DNA of 64,000 nt from Uloborus plumipes (GCA_038373865.1 JAXGGA010003444.1:38449-102448); one strand, 5' to 3'; counted from the stretch's first letter, positions 36,551 through 49,067 are shown. The notes: generated by a model from the sequence alone, not told the origin. Translations and numbers: made by a program.

Positions 36551-37326
36551 GTTGCTAGAAAAGTATCTGACTTTTTTATGCAAGCCATATGAATAGAAAT
36601 CAAACTTGCTAGTAAGACCATGAACCGTTGTTAGCATGTGTGAATTTTTTCACGTCTGTCAATCGCAGCAGTTTCTGGTAAATAGATTTTGACTGAGATA
36701 GTGCCTAGGGCTCATTCCATTTTTTAAAATTCCATAGAAAATGACGTAGCACTTGGAGCAGCGCTCCTGCGTAAAATTTTGCCTGAAATTGGGAGACATA
36801 TATGATGGTTTCGGCGACCATTTCCCAACATATTTATCGAACTAGATTTCGTCTCTTTAAGTGAAAACACTGACTCATGTGGTTGAGAAGACTCTTTAGG
36901 GCCCTGCTCCACATCAGCGTAAAACGCGACCGAAACCGAAGGCAGAAACCGAAAATCCGGGTACTTTCCATAGAAACGCTATGTAATCCATTTTACGTTT
37001 CTGTTTTATTTTTCTGCTTTACGTCAATGTGGAGAAGGGCCCTTACTCTCCTGATGTAGCCCCTTGCCCCTTCCGGCTGTTATTTAAACTTAAGAGGCAA
37101 TTGAAAGGCACAAAGTTTCAGGCAAGAAAAGACATTATGATTGTAATGACAACTGAGATATACTCCATTCCGAAACATACCTTCTCGGAATGACCCCAAC
37201 GACGGCAACAATACCAGAAGAAGTGTGGAGAGTCTCAAATGAACTAGTCTGAAGTCGTTAGGTTTCCAACCCTCCAGATTTGCCAATTTGTTTTTCAGTC
37301 AAAAGTGGATACTTTTCTAAAACACC
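36551..37326 (+). pseudogene. Dead mariner-type transposon with C-terminal transposase relic
   Basis: The ends tagaaaagtatctgactttt (left, about 36556) and the inverted tagaaaagtatccactttt (right, ending about 37320) form imperfect terminal repeats. From 37046 onward the plus strand encodes SPDVAPCPF followed by KLKRQLKGTKF and a C-terminal stretch ending in stops. SPDLAP then KLK is the hallmark around the third catalytic residue of mariner (DD34D) transposases. Most of the N-terminal and central parts are missing, there are in-frame stops (for example after HTFSE), and a 144-bp MITE sits immediately upstream of the signature. This is an internally deleted, inactive copy. Confidence 0.75.
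36899..37042. mobile_element. PIF/Harbinger-type MITE inside the mariner relic, 144 bp
   Basis: The ends gggccctgctccacat and the complement of gggcccttctccacat form a terminal repeat that continues to a shared cgtaaa. TTA flanks both sides (36896-36898, 37043-37045). Removing the element and one TTA joins the two sides in one open frame, reading EKTLYSPDVAP, so the boundaries are supported by the host sequence as well. Confidence 0.82.
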
Positions 37327-38949
37327 TTGCTTTGAGGATCTACTTTTAGCACTACTACTTGTACTTCTAACTACTACTTCTTAGCATCTACTGGTGCTAA
37401 GAAATGCCATATTTGTTTGTGAACTGTTCTTTTAGAACTGTCTTTTCAACCTTATAGGTATTTCATTAAGAAAAAAAAATACGTACGACTCACGTGTGCA
37501 CTGTTCAGTCACTAATCGCAATAAGCCTATATTAAGCTGACTTTTGAAAAAATAATGCGCGAATTGAAACGACTCATGTTGAATTAACTAACGTCATTTT
37601 TAAAAATATAATTGGGTCCCATTTTATATTTTAGAATCACTATTATTAAAATTACGTGAAATTTTAGCAAAGGGAGATTTTGTTAATTGGAGCAAATATT
37701 AAAATTTAATTGAACGTAATTGAAAACAAAAAGCGTCATCTTTATTACGCTCTTTTGAACAACCAATAAGAACGGAAAGTTAAACACGTTAGAAAAAAAC
37801 AAAAGAAACGAAAAGAATCAACAAATCACCTTGATGGAAACCTACTTCCATTACAAAACAGATTTAGCATGCAAACGGCACCATTAAAAAACAAAATTAC
37901 GAATTTACTTCTTCATCTGTTTAAAAACAGACTTTCCTCTGAAAAACCTTTCCGAGTGGAAGGGATCATTTTTCAAACCGAATGGCCGCCGTTGTCGATT
38001 GAGTCGTTAATTTGGCGGAACGTCAGACCGAAGATTTAACCACGCAGTCAGAAAAATGGAAGCCAAAGGGTCGGAAAGTGTTAACCTCCGAACAAGCCCC
38101 ACGTCACACCCTTGTTTACGATTCGGAAACTCAAGCGTCCAACCGTAAACTGTGTGCGATGTCGCGGTATGTGGTATCACTTTGAAATATTGAAATGGGC
38201 ACAAATGTCTGGCCGTGGAACGAGTTCGAGATATTTTGCTGTCTGGCACTAAACAAAGTGCGTCTGGCTCCAATTTCAGAGACTTTTATTGTACTTCTTC
38301 GAGAGATATATTTGTTCTGGCGAGTTAAATGGCTGAAAGAGAGTTGGGAGTATTCATGTTTTGCGGTTGGTGGATTCAATGAATTAGAATTTTTGAGAAA
38401 AAAAAAGTTTTCGGTATAAAGTATTTTTTGCTCATGTGTGTTTTATGGAATAAGTTGGTGTAGCTGTACAGGACTTCAAAGAAAAAGGATTTCCGAGTCT
38501 CTCTAGTTCTTTATACAAAGTGAAAAGGCATGATGTACTAAAACAGAATTTGATACAGAATTCAGTCATCTTTTACGAAAGCTAAGGTACATGGTCCAAT
38601 TTAAAAATTCGAATTAGTTTTTTCATTATGGTTAGTTTAGGTAAAATCATAGCTGAGAATATCTCATCCAAGAAATGACCTACTTTTTTAAGTTTTTGCA
38701 GCAACTTAAGGCAAATAAAAGCTTTATCGTAGAAAGAAGACATGCACTATCTTTGCAATTTGAAAATGCGTAATGTCCATTTTAAGTATTTTCTAAATAC
38801 CAAAATAAGACTGGCTTAGATATTTATTGGCTTAAAGTGTATCTCTTCGAGAACGTCCGAGACTTAAACATCGAACTGAACATCTTAAAAAAATTTAAAT
38901 TTTACCACTTCACCCCTTATTTCAGGCGTCAAGCTAAAATGTTGGGAGC
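37327..38949. other. Non-coding stretch with a higher-GC block
   Basis: 37920-38390 has higher GC, low repetition and overlapping short frames on both strands without recognisable domains; it is a candidate regulatory block. The rest is AT-rich. Confidence 0.35.
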
Positions 38950-40436
38950 TATTGGAGAGTAGGTACCATTATGCTAGTTAAACATTCATTTCCATCTGTT
39001 TTAGAGATAAGACTACACACTATACTACACTGTCTTCCGTACCAATTATTTCACGCTGCATTTACTGGTTGACTGGGGTTCTGATGACAGCTCTGCTTCT
39101 TGATCTAAGCCAGGAGAAAATCAGCTAATAATACAGTGGTCTCAGAGCTATTGTTTAGGAAAGGAAATGGAAAGAACTTTCTATTCGCTAAAGATTCTTC
39201 GTGCACCAATCACCGTTAGCAAACACGACCTTAATCAAAAAGTGTTTTGTCGTTTTACCGATTTTGTGGTTAGTGTTTTTAGACATTAAAGTGACATCTG
39301 GCACTGTCACAGAGAAATATTTCCCGGGGGAGGGAGGTCAGAAAAGAAAAAAGAATATATAACCTTGTTTTCAAACTGAACATAAAATTTCTTTTGGACA
39401 AAACTGAACGTCACCATAAAATGTAATTCCAGTTAGTGAATATTATGAACCAAAGATGTAATATCTAAACCTCTCGCTGCCACTGGGTTTCCTGAGCTCA
39501 TCCCTCGCAACTAGCAGAACTGGACAATTTGAGACGCAATCCTCCTGTCTCGAAATCCCCGTAGCCTTCTTGTACATTTCCTTCGTAATGGTTCGCAGGT
39601 CAAGATAAAAGGCTGGGAGTTGCCAGAGTACAGGTACCATTATGCAATACACACACTTATTTTCATCTGTTTTAGAGAAGGTAGCACAAAATAAAGCAGC
39701 ACTACGCTACACTCTAGGGTCCTCCGTACCAACCATTTCATGTGGTTCAACCGGATGGATGAAACCTTGATGACAGCTCTTTTTTCTTTTATTTTATTTT
39801 ATTTTATTTTTATTTATTTTTATTTTTTTTGGTCAACCAGACCAGTAGCACAACTGCCTCTGTGCCAGCACTTCCAGATTTAAAAATTGGAATGGAAATT
39901 TGGGTTACTTTCTGACTACCACAGATTTTATATGCAGCAATCACCGTTAGAAAACAATGCAGGTCTTCATTCAGCCGGGACTCGAAACGCTTTAGTCACG
40001 AGTTTGGCGCTTTATCCACCTGGATGTATCATTCTACTTTTGGGATGGCAAAAAAAAATAACATAACCAAAACAAGTTTTGTCTCTTTTCCAATTTCATA
40101 GTAAATGTTGTCTGACATTAAAGTGTCATCTGGCACTGTCACGAGTAAACATATCCGGGGGGAAAAGGGAAAAAAAAGAAAAACGTGTCTAACCCAATTT
40201 TAAACTGAACACAGAATTTCTTTTGGACAGAACTAAACGCTAAGTTAAAATTTACTTGCATTCCATGGATAGTGTGAACCAAACATGCAATACCTAAACC
40301 TCTCGCTGCCACTGGGTTTCCGGAGCTCATCCCTCGCAACTAGCAGAACCGGACAATTTGCGACGCAATCCTCCAGTCCCGAAATCCCCGTGGCCTCCTT
40401 GCGCATTTCCTCTTTAATGGTTCGCGAGTCAAACTT
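38950..40436. repeat. Two-copy tandem duplication, unit about 660-830 bp
   Basis: Copy A (about 38950-39606) and copy B (about 39608-40436) share, in the same order: gtaccattatgc, atctgttttagaga, cttccgtacca/cctccgtacca, tgatgacagctct, caatcaccgttag, catctggcactgtcac and the block cctctcgctgccactgggtt. Copy B is longer because of an expanded TTTTA run at 39781-39830 and extra SINE-derived sequence. The last block (39470-39600 and 40298-40430) is the best conserved. Confidence 0.85.
39712..40022 (-). repeat. Degenerate tRNA-SINE relic in copy B of the duplication
   Basis: The order agggtcctccgtacca, aaccgg, tgatgacagctct, then ccgggactcgaaacg and gagtttggcgctttatccac parallels the minus-strand SINE at 43520-43796 from its 3' part to its tRNA-like head. 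A shorter relic lies in copy A at about 39028-39240, where the tRNA-like head is missing. An expanded TTTTA run splits this copy. Confidence 0.55.
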
Positions 40437-42156
40437 ACTTTCCCTGCGACATTCGCGAGCGGTGTGGCAGGAAAATCCGACATTTATTCGAAAGGAGCAG
40501 AGAGGAAGACGATTCCTCTCCATCCTCCAGGATGCAGAGGAGCGAGCTCCGTACTCGGCTTATGCAAATGAGCAGTTTAAAGGACACAAAACAGACTTTG
40601 GGCAGTCAATCTCTGCCCGTTTTGCACCGCTCGGTTGAAAGAGATTTCGAAAGTTTTGCACCGGGAGGGGTTTTGAATTCTGTTCTTACCTTGCTCGGCT
40701 TCTTTATTGGGACTATGAAAAGTATGAATGTTCTGGGAAGGAGTACATTTGTGTGTACAAGACGTAATTTGCTTGAGAGAAAACGTAAGCTTACATCATG
40801 AACTTTTGATTTTTTTCAGTGATTTCTTACTGATTAGACGGAATTTTAGACTATTTATGTTATGTGTTATATATGTTCTGAAACATATATAGAACTCGTG
40901 GCACCAGGTTTTGTTAAAAACTAAGCGCTGAGTACACATTTTTGAAAAGTACGTGAAAATATGTACCTGATCTTGTTCTCTGTACATCACACATTAAATT
41001 TTGCAAGGGTAGTAGGTAAATTCGACTTCAAATGAGTCATTCCATGTTAAACCAACAATTTTTTTTTAAGTAATAAAAATCTCAATTTGACAGTCTAAGA
41101 TTTTCATGAAACTTTGGGAAATTTTACTCTTTGACACCATTGCATTTTTAGTACAATATTAAAAAATATATATCACATTCATGATTTACAGGACAACACC
41201 AACAACAACAACATTAATATTTTTATGAATTCGTCAGCAAGCCTTTTTCTTGCACTTGCTGGCACTGTTTTTAAATTTTGGGTCTCAAATTATGTGGGAA
41301 ATATAGAGGTATATGATAGCTCATTTTAAAGAAAATTACATGCATATTAATTTACTTTTTGAGAAAAAATAATTTCACGAAATTTTTTAGGTTGAAAATT
41401 CCAAAGTTGATCGGTGGTACCTTTTAAAAACTTTGAAAAAATGTAATCTGGTTTTTAATACATTTTCATGAACGCATCCCAAAATTTCCACAATGTGACC
41501 ATGAAATGATCAGAGGTTACCACAAATAATTTTTGTTGAAACTTTGCTTAAAAACTGTTATAACTGAAGATTTAAGGCAGCGAAATTCCCGCGGAAGTTC
41601 TTTTTAAAGAAAATTATTCTTTTGAATTTGATGTGTAACTTGAATACGGCTCACAAAAACGGAAAAAAAAATGTTCTATATTATGTGCTGTAATTGCTAA
41701 TCCTTTTAAAATCACACTTAGAAAACTTTCGTATTTATATATTGAAATTTGATAAATGTCATACATAGTTTTAACAGTTTTAAATACACACTATCTCAAA
41801 ATGTTTTGAGTTTTCTAAATTTTTATGTTCTTTGGAAAAAAAAATCTCCGAAATATGTAAGTTGCATACCAAATTAAAGTGCATGCTCTTTGAAACGGGT
41901 GATTATAAAACTCTAAAACTCTCGAAATACTTGAGTTTCTAACTTTAAAGCAAATTGTAGTAAAAATGGCAAAAAGTTCTCGACATTATTTGCTTCAACT
42001 GCTGATCTTTTCAGCTGGATTCTATGTAAAAATATACCTACATCCTATCTCCCAACCATGCTGTATACTTCTTAAATATATGTTACAGAAACAGCATTAA
42101 AATTCGTAGCATTTCAATGGTTAAATGAAAAAAATTCAAATAAGCTTTGTATTAAA
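40437..42156. other. Non-coding stretch
   Basis: 40430-40700 continues the higher-GC block next to the duplication; a 117-codon frame here runs into duplicated DNA and shows no domain. 40700-42156 is AT-rich with nothing identified. Confidence 0.4.
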
Positions 42157-42363
42157 ATATAATTGAAGTTGAAAACCAACGTAAATAAAGCACTAATTAG
42201 GTAGGAAGTACAGGAAATAGCTATTTCAAGGCTACAATGGAGCCTATCTTCATCATTGCAAAAAGCTCAGCTCACAATATGAAAGACGTGAGAGAACTGC
42301 TGCTCTCACTGCTAGTTCTACTTAATTTTCTTTATTTGCGTTGGTTTTTAACTTCAATTATAT
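42157..42363. mobile_element. MITE with about 30-bp inverted ends, 207 bp
   Basis: The left end atataattgaagttgaaaac and right end (inverted: atataattgaagttaaaaac) continue as matching ccaacgtaaataaag / ccaacgcaaataaag. The interior has an aaatagctattt palindrome. Superfamily unclear. No coding capacity. Confidence 0.75.
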
Positions 42364-42892
42364 CAATGGTTGTTATTTGAAAAAACCTTTTATTTTCTTG
42401 GTTGGGAAAGAACAAACATTTTCCCGCGTTCTTTCTTTTCTAGCACAAAATAACTAAAACTGAATTGCTTTTTAGTTACTGTGCTCTTTCTAGTTATACT
42501 TTTCTTTCCAAGGTCCACATTTCTGATTAGCTTTCTCTTTAATGCATTAATAGTTTAAGGTGCTTACGTTTCTACTACATACTTTTCTGAGCCTTATAAA
42601 ATGCTGGTCACTTTTCAAAATGTTTTGACTGCACGATGGTCTCCCGGAGTCCTTCCTTAAATCAACAATGATGTCCCTGTCAAATAACGACACCGGACAA
42701 GCTTTAAAAGTCTGGACTTTAATCGCCGAACCCTTCCAGCAGCTTTATTAGACCAACTCCGGGGTTAAAAGGTTTCCCAAGAATCCTTCAATACTTTAAA
42801 ACGCCGTAATGGGGGAAGAGGCAGAGAGCAATCAGCTGCCTTTACTTGTCCTGCTCGTTCGCAGTTTACTTTGGAAGACTCTCTTCCGGAAA
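42364..42892. other. Non-coding stretch
   Basis: AT-rich up to about 42640, then a richer segment leading into the duplicated block. No gene identified. Confidence 0.4.
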
Positions 42893-44160
42893 ATCTCCAG
42901 AACTTGTGGAAACGTCAAGAGCCATTTAGGTTGCCATCAATAATGCATGCGAAGGAGAGGAGAGGCGGGGGGATGATGGACGAGAGAGAGGAGCCTCTTT
43001 GTGCCGAACTGACCATTCACCACATACACTTAAAGGGCCAATCCGTCCTACATTCGATGTCAAGTGCTTGAACTTTCTCTTCAGCGAAATGCGATGGACA
43101 CATTTTGCGGGGGTGGGAGCACATGGTTGGGCGATTGATTGAATTCTTGTTGCTGTTGAGAATCGTCCGCGCGATATATGGTGCTTAGGAACTTTCCACT
43201 ATGAAGGAGAGTGATCAGTCATGCTAGAGGTTTCGAACGTTGTTCTAATTTTATTGCAACCAGTAGCGTTTTCCCGTCCTTCCGAAAGCTTTCTCTCCTT
43301 AGATGTGGAAGCATTGTTAAGAATTAAAACTAAATCTAAGGGTCATGATATGTGAAATATATAAAAGGAAATAATTTTTAAAGACAAAATTACTTTTTGC
43401 AAATTAATCCTTCCGATCAATCAATGTTAAGAACAAGAATTTAAATTTTGTTAGTCCGGATGACTTTTCAAAATATCTGGAACTTGAGGAAACGTCAAGA
43501 GCCATTTAAGTGGCCATCATTTTATTTCACCCTCCAGGGTCCGCCGTACCTACCAGCTTAGTGATTTAACCGGGATAGGGCCCTGAAGAGCGCTCTGTTC
43601 TAAATTTTGAACCAGAACCTAGGGTCGAGCAAACCATAGGCCCTTATCGTTTCACTTGGAGGACTTTGTGACCACGACATTTTTGACGCCTCCGAGTCAC
43701 CATTAATCAAGACGGTGGATCTTTGATCGGCTGGGATCGAACCCGGGTCCTTTCGGACACGAGTCCGATGCCTTACCGATCGGGCCACCACGGCCCTAAG
43801 TGGCCATCAGTAATGCATCAGTAATGCATGCGAAGGGGCATCGCTGGGAAGGAGAAGGGGGATGACGGACGAGAGAGGAGCCTCTATGTGCCGAACTGAC
43901 CATTCACCACATTCATTTAAAGGGCCAATCTGTCCCACATTCGATGTTAAGTGCTTGAACTTTCTCTTTCAGCAAAATGCGATGGACACATTTTGCACCA
44001 TGATGGAGAGTGATCAGTTATGCTAGAGGTTTCAAACATTGTTCTCAAATTTATGTAACTAGAAGCGTTTTCTCTTGTTGCTACAAAACTGTTATATCTG
44101 TCTGAGATATGAAAGCATTGTTAGGAACAAGAATTAAAATCTAGGCTTCATAACGACGCC
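42893..44160. repeat. Two-copy tandem duplication, later copy split by a SINE
   Basis: Copy A (about 42893-43340) and copy B (about 43477-44160, with the SINE 43520-43796 removed) share gaaacgtcaagagccattta, gtaatgcatgcgaagg (aataatgcatgcgaagg in A), tgccgaactgaccattcacc, and gatggacacattttgc, among others. The copies differ by scattered substitutions and small deletions. The 66-codon frame in copy A is not preserved in copy B, which argues against it being coding. Confidence 0.85.
43520..43796 (-). mobile_element. tRNA-derived SINE, 277 bp
   Basis: On the minus strand the element starts gggccgtggtggcccgatcg. The A box corresponds to tggcccgatcgg and the B box to gggttcgatccc, spaced as in a tRNA promoter. 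The 3' end is gaaataaaa-like. A perfect 13-bp target duplication TAAGTGGCCATCA flanks it (43507-43519, 43797-43809). In the paralogous copy near 42930 the site is present without the insertion. Transcription would be by RNA polymerase III; mobilisation would need a partner LINE not present in the window. Confidence 0.93.
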
Positions 44161-44866
44161 TAGATTTTCGTAAATTTTTATATCCGTTTTTACCCTATCT
44201 TTATTTTTATAAAAAGTATTCCTTTTGTTACGGCATATCTTAAATCGTGCATTTATTGGTACAAACACTTTATTAATTTTTACATAAATCAAAATATTCC
44301 TTCTGATCTTGTAATGTATAAAACTCAAAGAAAAGAAAAAAAAACATTTTAAAATTTTAAGAGATGCCTGCAATTATTTTTTTCAGGAGAAAATTTTTGT
44401 CAACTTTTTGTTTTAGCTGAACTAAAATCAATTCGTTTTCATGCATTATTCAGAAGCGTTTGATATTGAATTTATATAAAAATTACGAAATATTTATTCT
44501 TTTAAATTTATTTGAAAAAACCTTTCGGCGTTTTGTTGAGAAAAAATAAAAGGCATGATATTCAATAAACTCAATTTGTTTATCTAATTTTGCTTCAAAG
44601 AACTTGGTTAAATTTATTTTTCTCTTGTTTTTAAGAAATGAAAATGCGTTTTGCGAAAGTAGAATGTATTTGCTTTGAAAAAAAAAAGAAAACTCGGACG
44701 ACTTCTCTGGATATTAGATTTGGAAAGTAATAAAAAAATCTTGAGCTAAATTCGGAAACTTATGCTTATATTTATATTATCAGCATTTTAGTTTTTATTT
44801 ATCCGTCTAACTTTAGAAGTGAAAGGTGAAGTTTTCCCTTTATGCGCTCGAATATTGTTATTGCTT
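44161..44866. other. Intergenic or intronic DNA with no gene
   Basis: AT-rich, with a 79-codon low-complexity minus-strand frame that is not called. Nothing else identified. Confidence 0.45.
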
Positions 44867-44868
44867 TA

Positions 44869-45600
44869 AGGTATCCGACTAGGTTCAGAGCAGTTTTTGT
44901 GAAAAATCTTATTAAACAGAATATTAATGTTTTTTTAGAAGCAGAGGGATCTTAAAGCACATATTTCACATCAAAATGTATTAAAAAATCATTCAGTTTT
45001 ACAAAATTGACGATTTTTTAGTAAAAATGACTAAAAAATACAGGTTAGGAGAAACACTCTGTAACGAAAAATTAACTAGTTACATGCAATTTACTTAGAT
45101 TATTTTACATAAACAAATTTTCTAACTGTAGTAGACCGCTGTCTAAGAAATATTTCAAGAATTTTAAGATTTATGCTAAATTACCTGAGTTTATACTGAA
45201 ATTTCTCTAAAATTATTTACTTTTTCTAAATAAAATGCCTGTAAATCAAAAAATATTTCATCATTTTCAAAACCTGCGGTCTGTTACACTCACAAGTACT
45301 TACAAAACATGTATGCCAAATTTCATGTTTCAATATTGAATAGAAGTTGTAGAATCATGTTTTCCGTAGCGAGAATCGAGCGAAAATGCAGTTCTTCACA
45401 AAACGTAAATAAAGATTGGACTACAGGCATTATTACTACAGAAATTTAGTATTCAAACGCTTATAAATTGAGTTCTAATTCTCACAGATAAAAAATCCAA
45501 GCTAATTTATAATCCTTAAAAACGGGGGTTTTCAATGAAACTATTTGTAGAAAAAGTGTATTTTGATCAAAAATCACCTTTTCAACCTAGTCGGATACCT
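44869..45600. mobile_element. MITE with inverted ends, 732 bp
   Basis: The terminal repeats are aggtatccgactaggtt and its exact complement (17 bp). TA flanks both sides (44867-44868, 45601-45602). Alternatively the element can be read as ggtatcc...ggatacc between two TTAA sites. Tc1/mariner-like (TA) or piggyBac-like (TTAA) mobilisation cannot be separated here. The interior is AT-rich without a coding frame. Confidence 0.82.
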
Positions 45601-45602
45601 TA

Positions 45603-46194
45603 ATATGCAATTATATGAGTTTAAAGATTGCTTTCTAAACTGTACTTTATTGGAAATACTTTAATTTAAAGTAATTAAAAATGCATGATGGCTGAATAAC
45701 TGAATTGAAAAACGAACAAATAATGAATAAATAATTAGAGCAATAAAGGAATACACAAATTCATGAATAATTAACAAATGTGGATAAAAATGTGGATTAA
45801 TAAGGTAATAAATGAATGAATGAAGAAATAAGTGGAGTAATTAATTATTAAATGAATGATTTGTTGAATAATCGAATCAATAAATGAAACAATGACGCAA
45901 AATTAGAAATAAATTATCAAATCAATATGCATGACCAAATGATTCAATGTATGAAAAAAGTGCTTTAAGCTTTGAAAAATGGACTTGTTGTTCTCTTGAA
46001 ATATAGGTTGGCAATTTTTTTGTTATTTGAGCTTCTTTAACGTTGCTTTACTGTTTTTAAAATTAAAATATTTTGAAAAATGCAACACTATTATAACTTG
46101 ACGTATCGTAGTATAGTACATCAAATACCACAAGTATACAGGGACACATGAATTAACTTAATAAAATACCTATACTCTTATTCAGTGAGAAAAA
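45603..46194. repeat. Cryptic simple sequence of aataaatgaat-type words
   Basis: From about 45710 to 45960 the sequence is dominated by permutations of aatgaataaat, without an exact period. Everything else in the interval is AT-rich DNA without features. Confidence 0.55.
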
Positions 46195-46196
46195 TA

Positions 46197-46720
46197 CACT
46201 GCAAAAAAGAGCTGTAAAAATAAGATGTTTAAAACTGTAAAGGTACAGTAATTACTGTAAAACTAGCTATTTTACTGTTTATTACTGTAAAAATAGCAGA
46301 ATTACTGTAAAATTAGCTGTATTATACTGTAAAAACAACAGTATAATTCTGGCAGCAGAGGTTCCAGTTTCAAACTAAAATGCACAGTAATAAACTGTGA
46401 AACTAGTAATTTTACAGTTTAATACTATAAACAAGTAATTTTACAGTTTATTGCAGTAAATTAGTAATTTTACAGTTTATTGCTGTAAACCAGTAATTTT
46501 ACAGTTTATTGCAGTAAATTAGTAATTTTACAGTTTATTGCAGTAAATTAGTAATTTTACAGTTTATTACTGTAAACCAGTAATTTTACAGTTTATTGCA
46601 GTAAATTAGTAATTTTACAGTACACTACCATAAAATTAGCAATTTTACAGTTTATTACTCTAAAATTACTATAAAATTAGGTGTATTATACTGTAAAAAC
46701 AACATCTATATTTTGCAGTT
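46197..46720. mobile_element. CACTGTAAA-family MITE with expanded internal tandem repeat
   Basis: It begins cactgcaaaaaagagctgta and ends aacatctatattttgcagt with TA on both sides (46195-46196, 46721-46722); the last base differs from the family end. The interior (about 46240-46680) is a tandem array of the palindromic word agtaattttacagtttattg, about 32-36 bp per unit, together with the family's ctctgctgccag segment in complement (tggcagcagaggttcca, about 46351). Confidence 0.85.
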
Positions 46721-46722
46721 TA

Positions 46723-49063
46723 CGCATAACGATCAAGTTACGTTTTGATATTGATATAGTCAGGATTGTCAAGATTGGAAATAATTATAGTGAACTTCAA
46801 ATTTCAAGTTTATATGACTATATATTGTTTAAAAATCAGACAGTTTGCACCTCTAAATAACGTAGCCATAAATCATTGTTCTAAAAATATAACGTACAGT
46901 GGATCTTATTTCTCTTTGCAATATATTCACTTGAATTGCATTCATGAAGTTTAAGCGGCTCGTGTGAAATACAATTTAAGAAGTCGTGTAAAAAATGCTT
47001 ATCTGAAGAAGACATCTAAGGTTTTAAATGTTATTCATATAATGCAACCTTACAGTGATCTGATTTTTATCTTAAGCACCCGTCTTAAGGCTTACGTTAC
47101 GTTTTAGTTATGTGGCATTAAAAACTCATTTTTCATTGAAAAGATTGTATCTAAGAGGCTCATCTCCGGTCACTTTCCTGAGATATAAACAAAAATCAAA
47201 TTTCCTACAAATAAAGATATTTATATAAAATATTTTAGGTTTTAAGTTTTTATTTTGAAATTTACCGTTTGTAGAATCAAAATCATTTTAGTAAGACCTC
47301 AATTTAAGGTTTTAAAAATGGTGAAATTTTGCTGTTGTAAATCAGTACAAAAATCGTTCTTCACAAAATTGTTATTAAAAAAAAAACATAAAACTAAGTG
47401 GGTGACACTAGACTTCTGAGGTTTTATTTTATTAATAAATTTTTGACACGATTTTTTTTTTTTGATAATTACAACAATAGGAAAATCCTATTAATTATGC
47501 GCTTTCAAAAAAATTCGTCAATTTATAATCTTATCGTAAAGTAACTGACGGCCATATTTAAATTAATTTTGCAAAAAGATTTTTCTTTGTATTATAAATA
47601 TCTTTCAAAAGCTTTGCGCCACATTCTGTTTTGTGTTTTCGAACCTTAGCCCAGTTTATTCACTTCTTTTCTACGTAGTCCAAAAAATTCAATTCAATAT
47701 TCTGAATAATGTATTCAATATGATTTTCAATTAGCTGTCAAAATATCAAACTTCAGCATCTAAAAATCTCCCTCACAAAGCGCTTGTTTTGCTTTCTTTA
47801 AAAAAATGTCAAAGAAAAAACATGTATATCATACAAGTTGATGTCAAACAGATTTTTGTAATTTTCTTCCCTGTCCACTCTTTCAACATCCCAGAGAAAT
47901 GCGAAACATTTTTCCTTTCTGATATTAGTACCCTAAGTAAACATAATAAAGGCTCTACTGAAATCTTTTTCTGCTTCAGAAATTTATCTTTTTCGTTGAG
48001 AAGATACATTCTGCAAAATGAAATGTTTATTTTTTGCTCCTCGTGTTTTTATACTTATTGAAGTAATAACTCAATCTCTAATATCTCTTTTGAATCAGTT
48101 TTTTTCCTGATGGGAAAAATACGCTCTTAAATATCATCATATGAGCTTACAAAAAAAAATCTATAAAAGCTTATTTTTATATCTGAAACTTTTCCTCTCC
48201 TTTGGTCTTAAATTTCACGGGAAGCGATTCTAGTTTTTTTCCGCATTTGATACTTTGCATAAGAAGGCGTTTCATCCCACGTCAAACTTTTCTGAATACA
48301 TCCCTTAAAAGATAACACCGATGATGTTTATTCCATCCTGTTTATCTCTCATCCTCATCTTCAGCATCTCAAATAAGGTGATGGCTTTAATGTCTAAGTT
48401 CTTATTTTAGGTGTTTTTGCTTCTTCTTCATGGATATGAAAATTCCGGTTTTCTTTTTTTTTCCTCCCCTCTTCATTCCTCCTTTTCTTAAAAATTTTCT
48501 CACTTTTCAAAAGATTACTATCGCCTAGAATCTTTTAATATCGACTGAATGTTTAACGTCATCGTATATAGTTGTAGTTTTAAAAGTGCTGTAAAGATAG
48601 TTTCAAAGATAAAATAAGCTGCAGAAGAAAAAAAAGCAAGAGTTTGTTTACAATAAATGAAAAGCAGATGGCTTTTAATAAAAAGTTTCATGAATAGTTT
48701 GTACTCTTATTTATTACTATTATTTGAAACGTTATTTTTTCTTCTGAAAACCCAAATTTTAGGATGCTCATGCAAGCATTTTTCTTGCAATAAAATTGTT
48801 TTATTAAAATTTTTTTTGAATGCTAAAATTGCTTTATAATTCATTTTTTAATTTGAAAAAAATTTGTAAGAATTCTCAATACGTACAGTTTCTAAAAGAA
48901 ACTATTAGAGATTTTTGAAACTGCTAATTAACCTAAGAAGTATGTGAAATTCAAAAATCTAATGAAAAAGTCTTAAACGTAGAATATTCAGCTCATAATT
49001 CATATGTTTTCTCTATTACTGACAAAGATGCAGAGGAAAAATAAGCATCCTTTATTCATAGCA
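46723..49063. other. Intergenic or intronic DNA with no gene
   Basis: AT-rich. The 90-codon frame at 47789-48061 is rich in F, S and K with no domain and is not called. Confidence 0.45.
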
Positions 49064-49067
49064 TTAA

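Noticed and set aside
36898..37043. Reading the MITE in the mariner relic as a hAT insertion with 8-bp AGGGCCCT duplication
   Set aside because: AGGGCCCT is itself palindromic and part of the ends. The TTA duplication restores the host frame, whereas the 8-bp reading leaves a stop codon.
43725..43796. A functional tRNA gene
   Set aside because: A and B boxes are present, but the sequence continues into a SINE body with target duplications, and I could not pair an acceptor stem.
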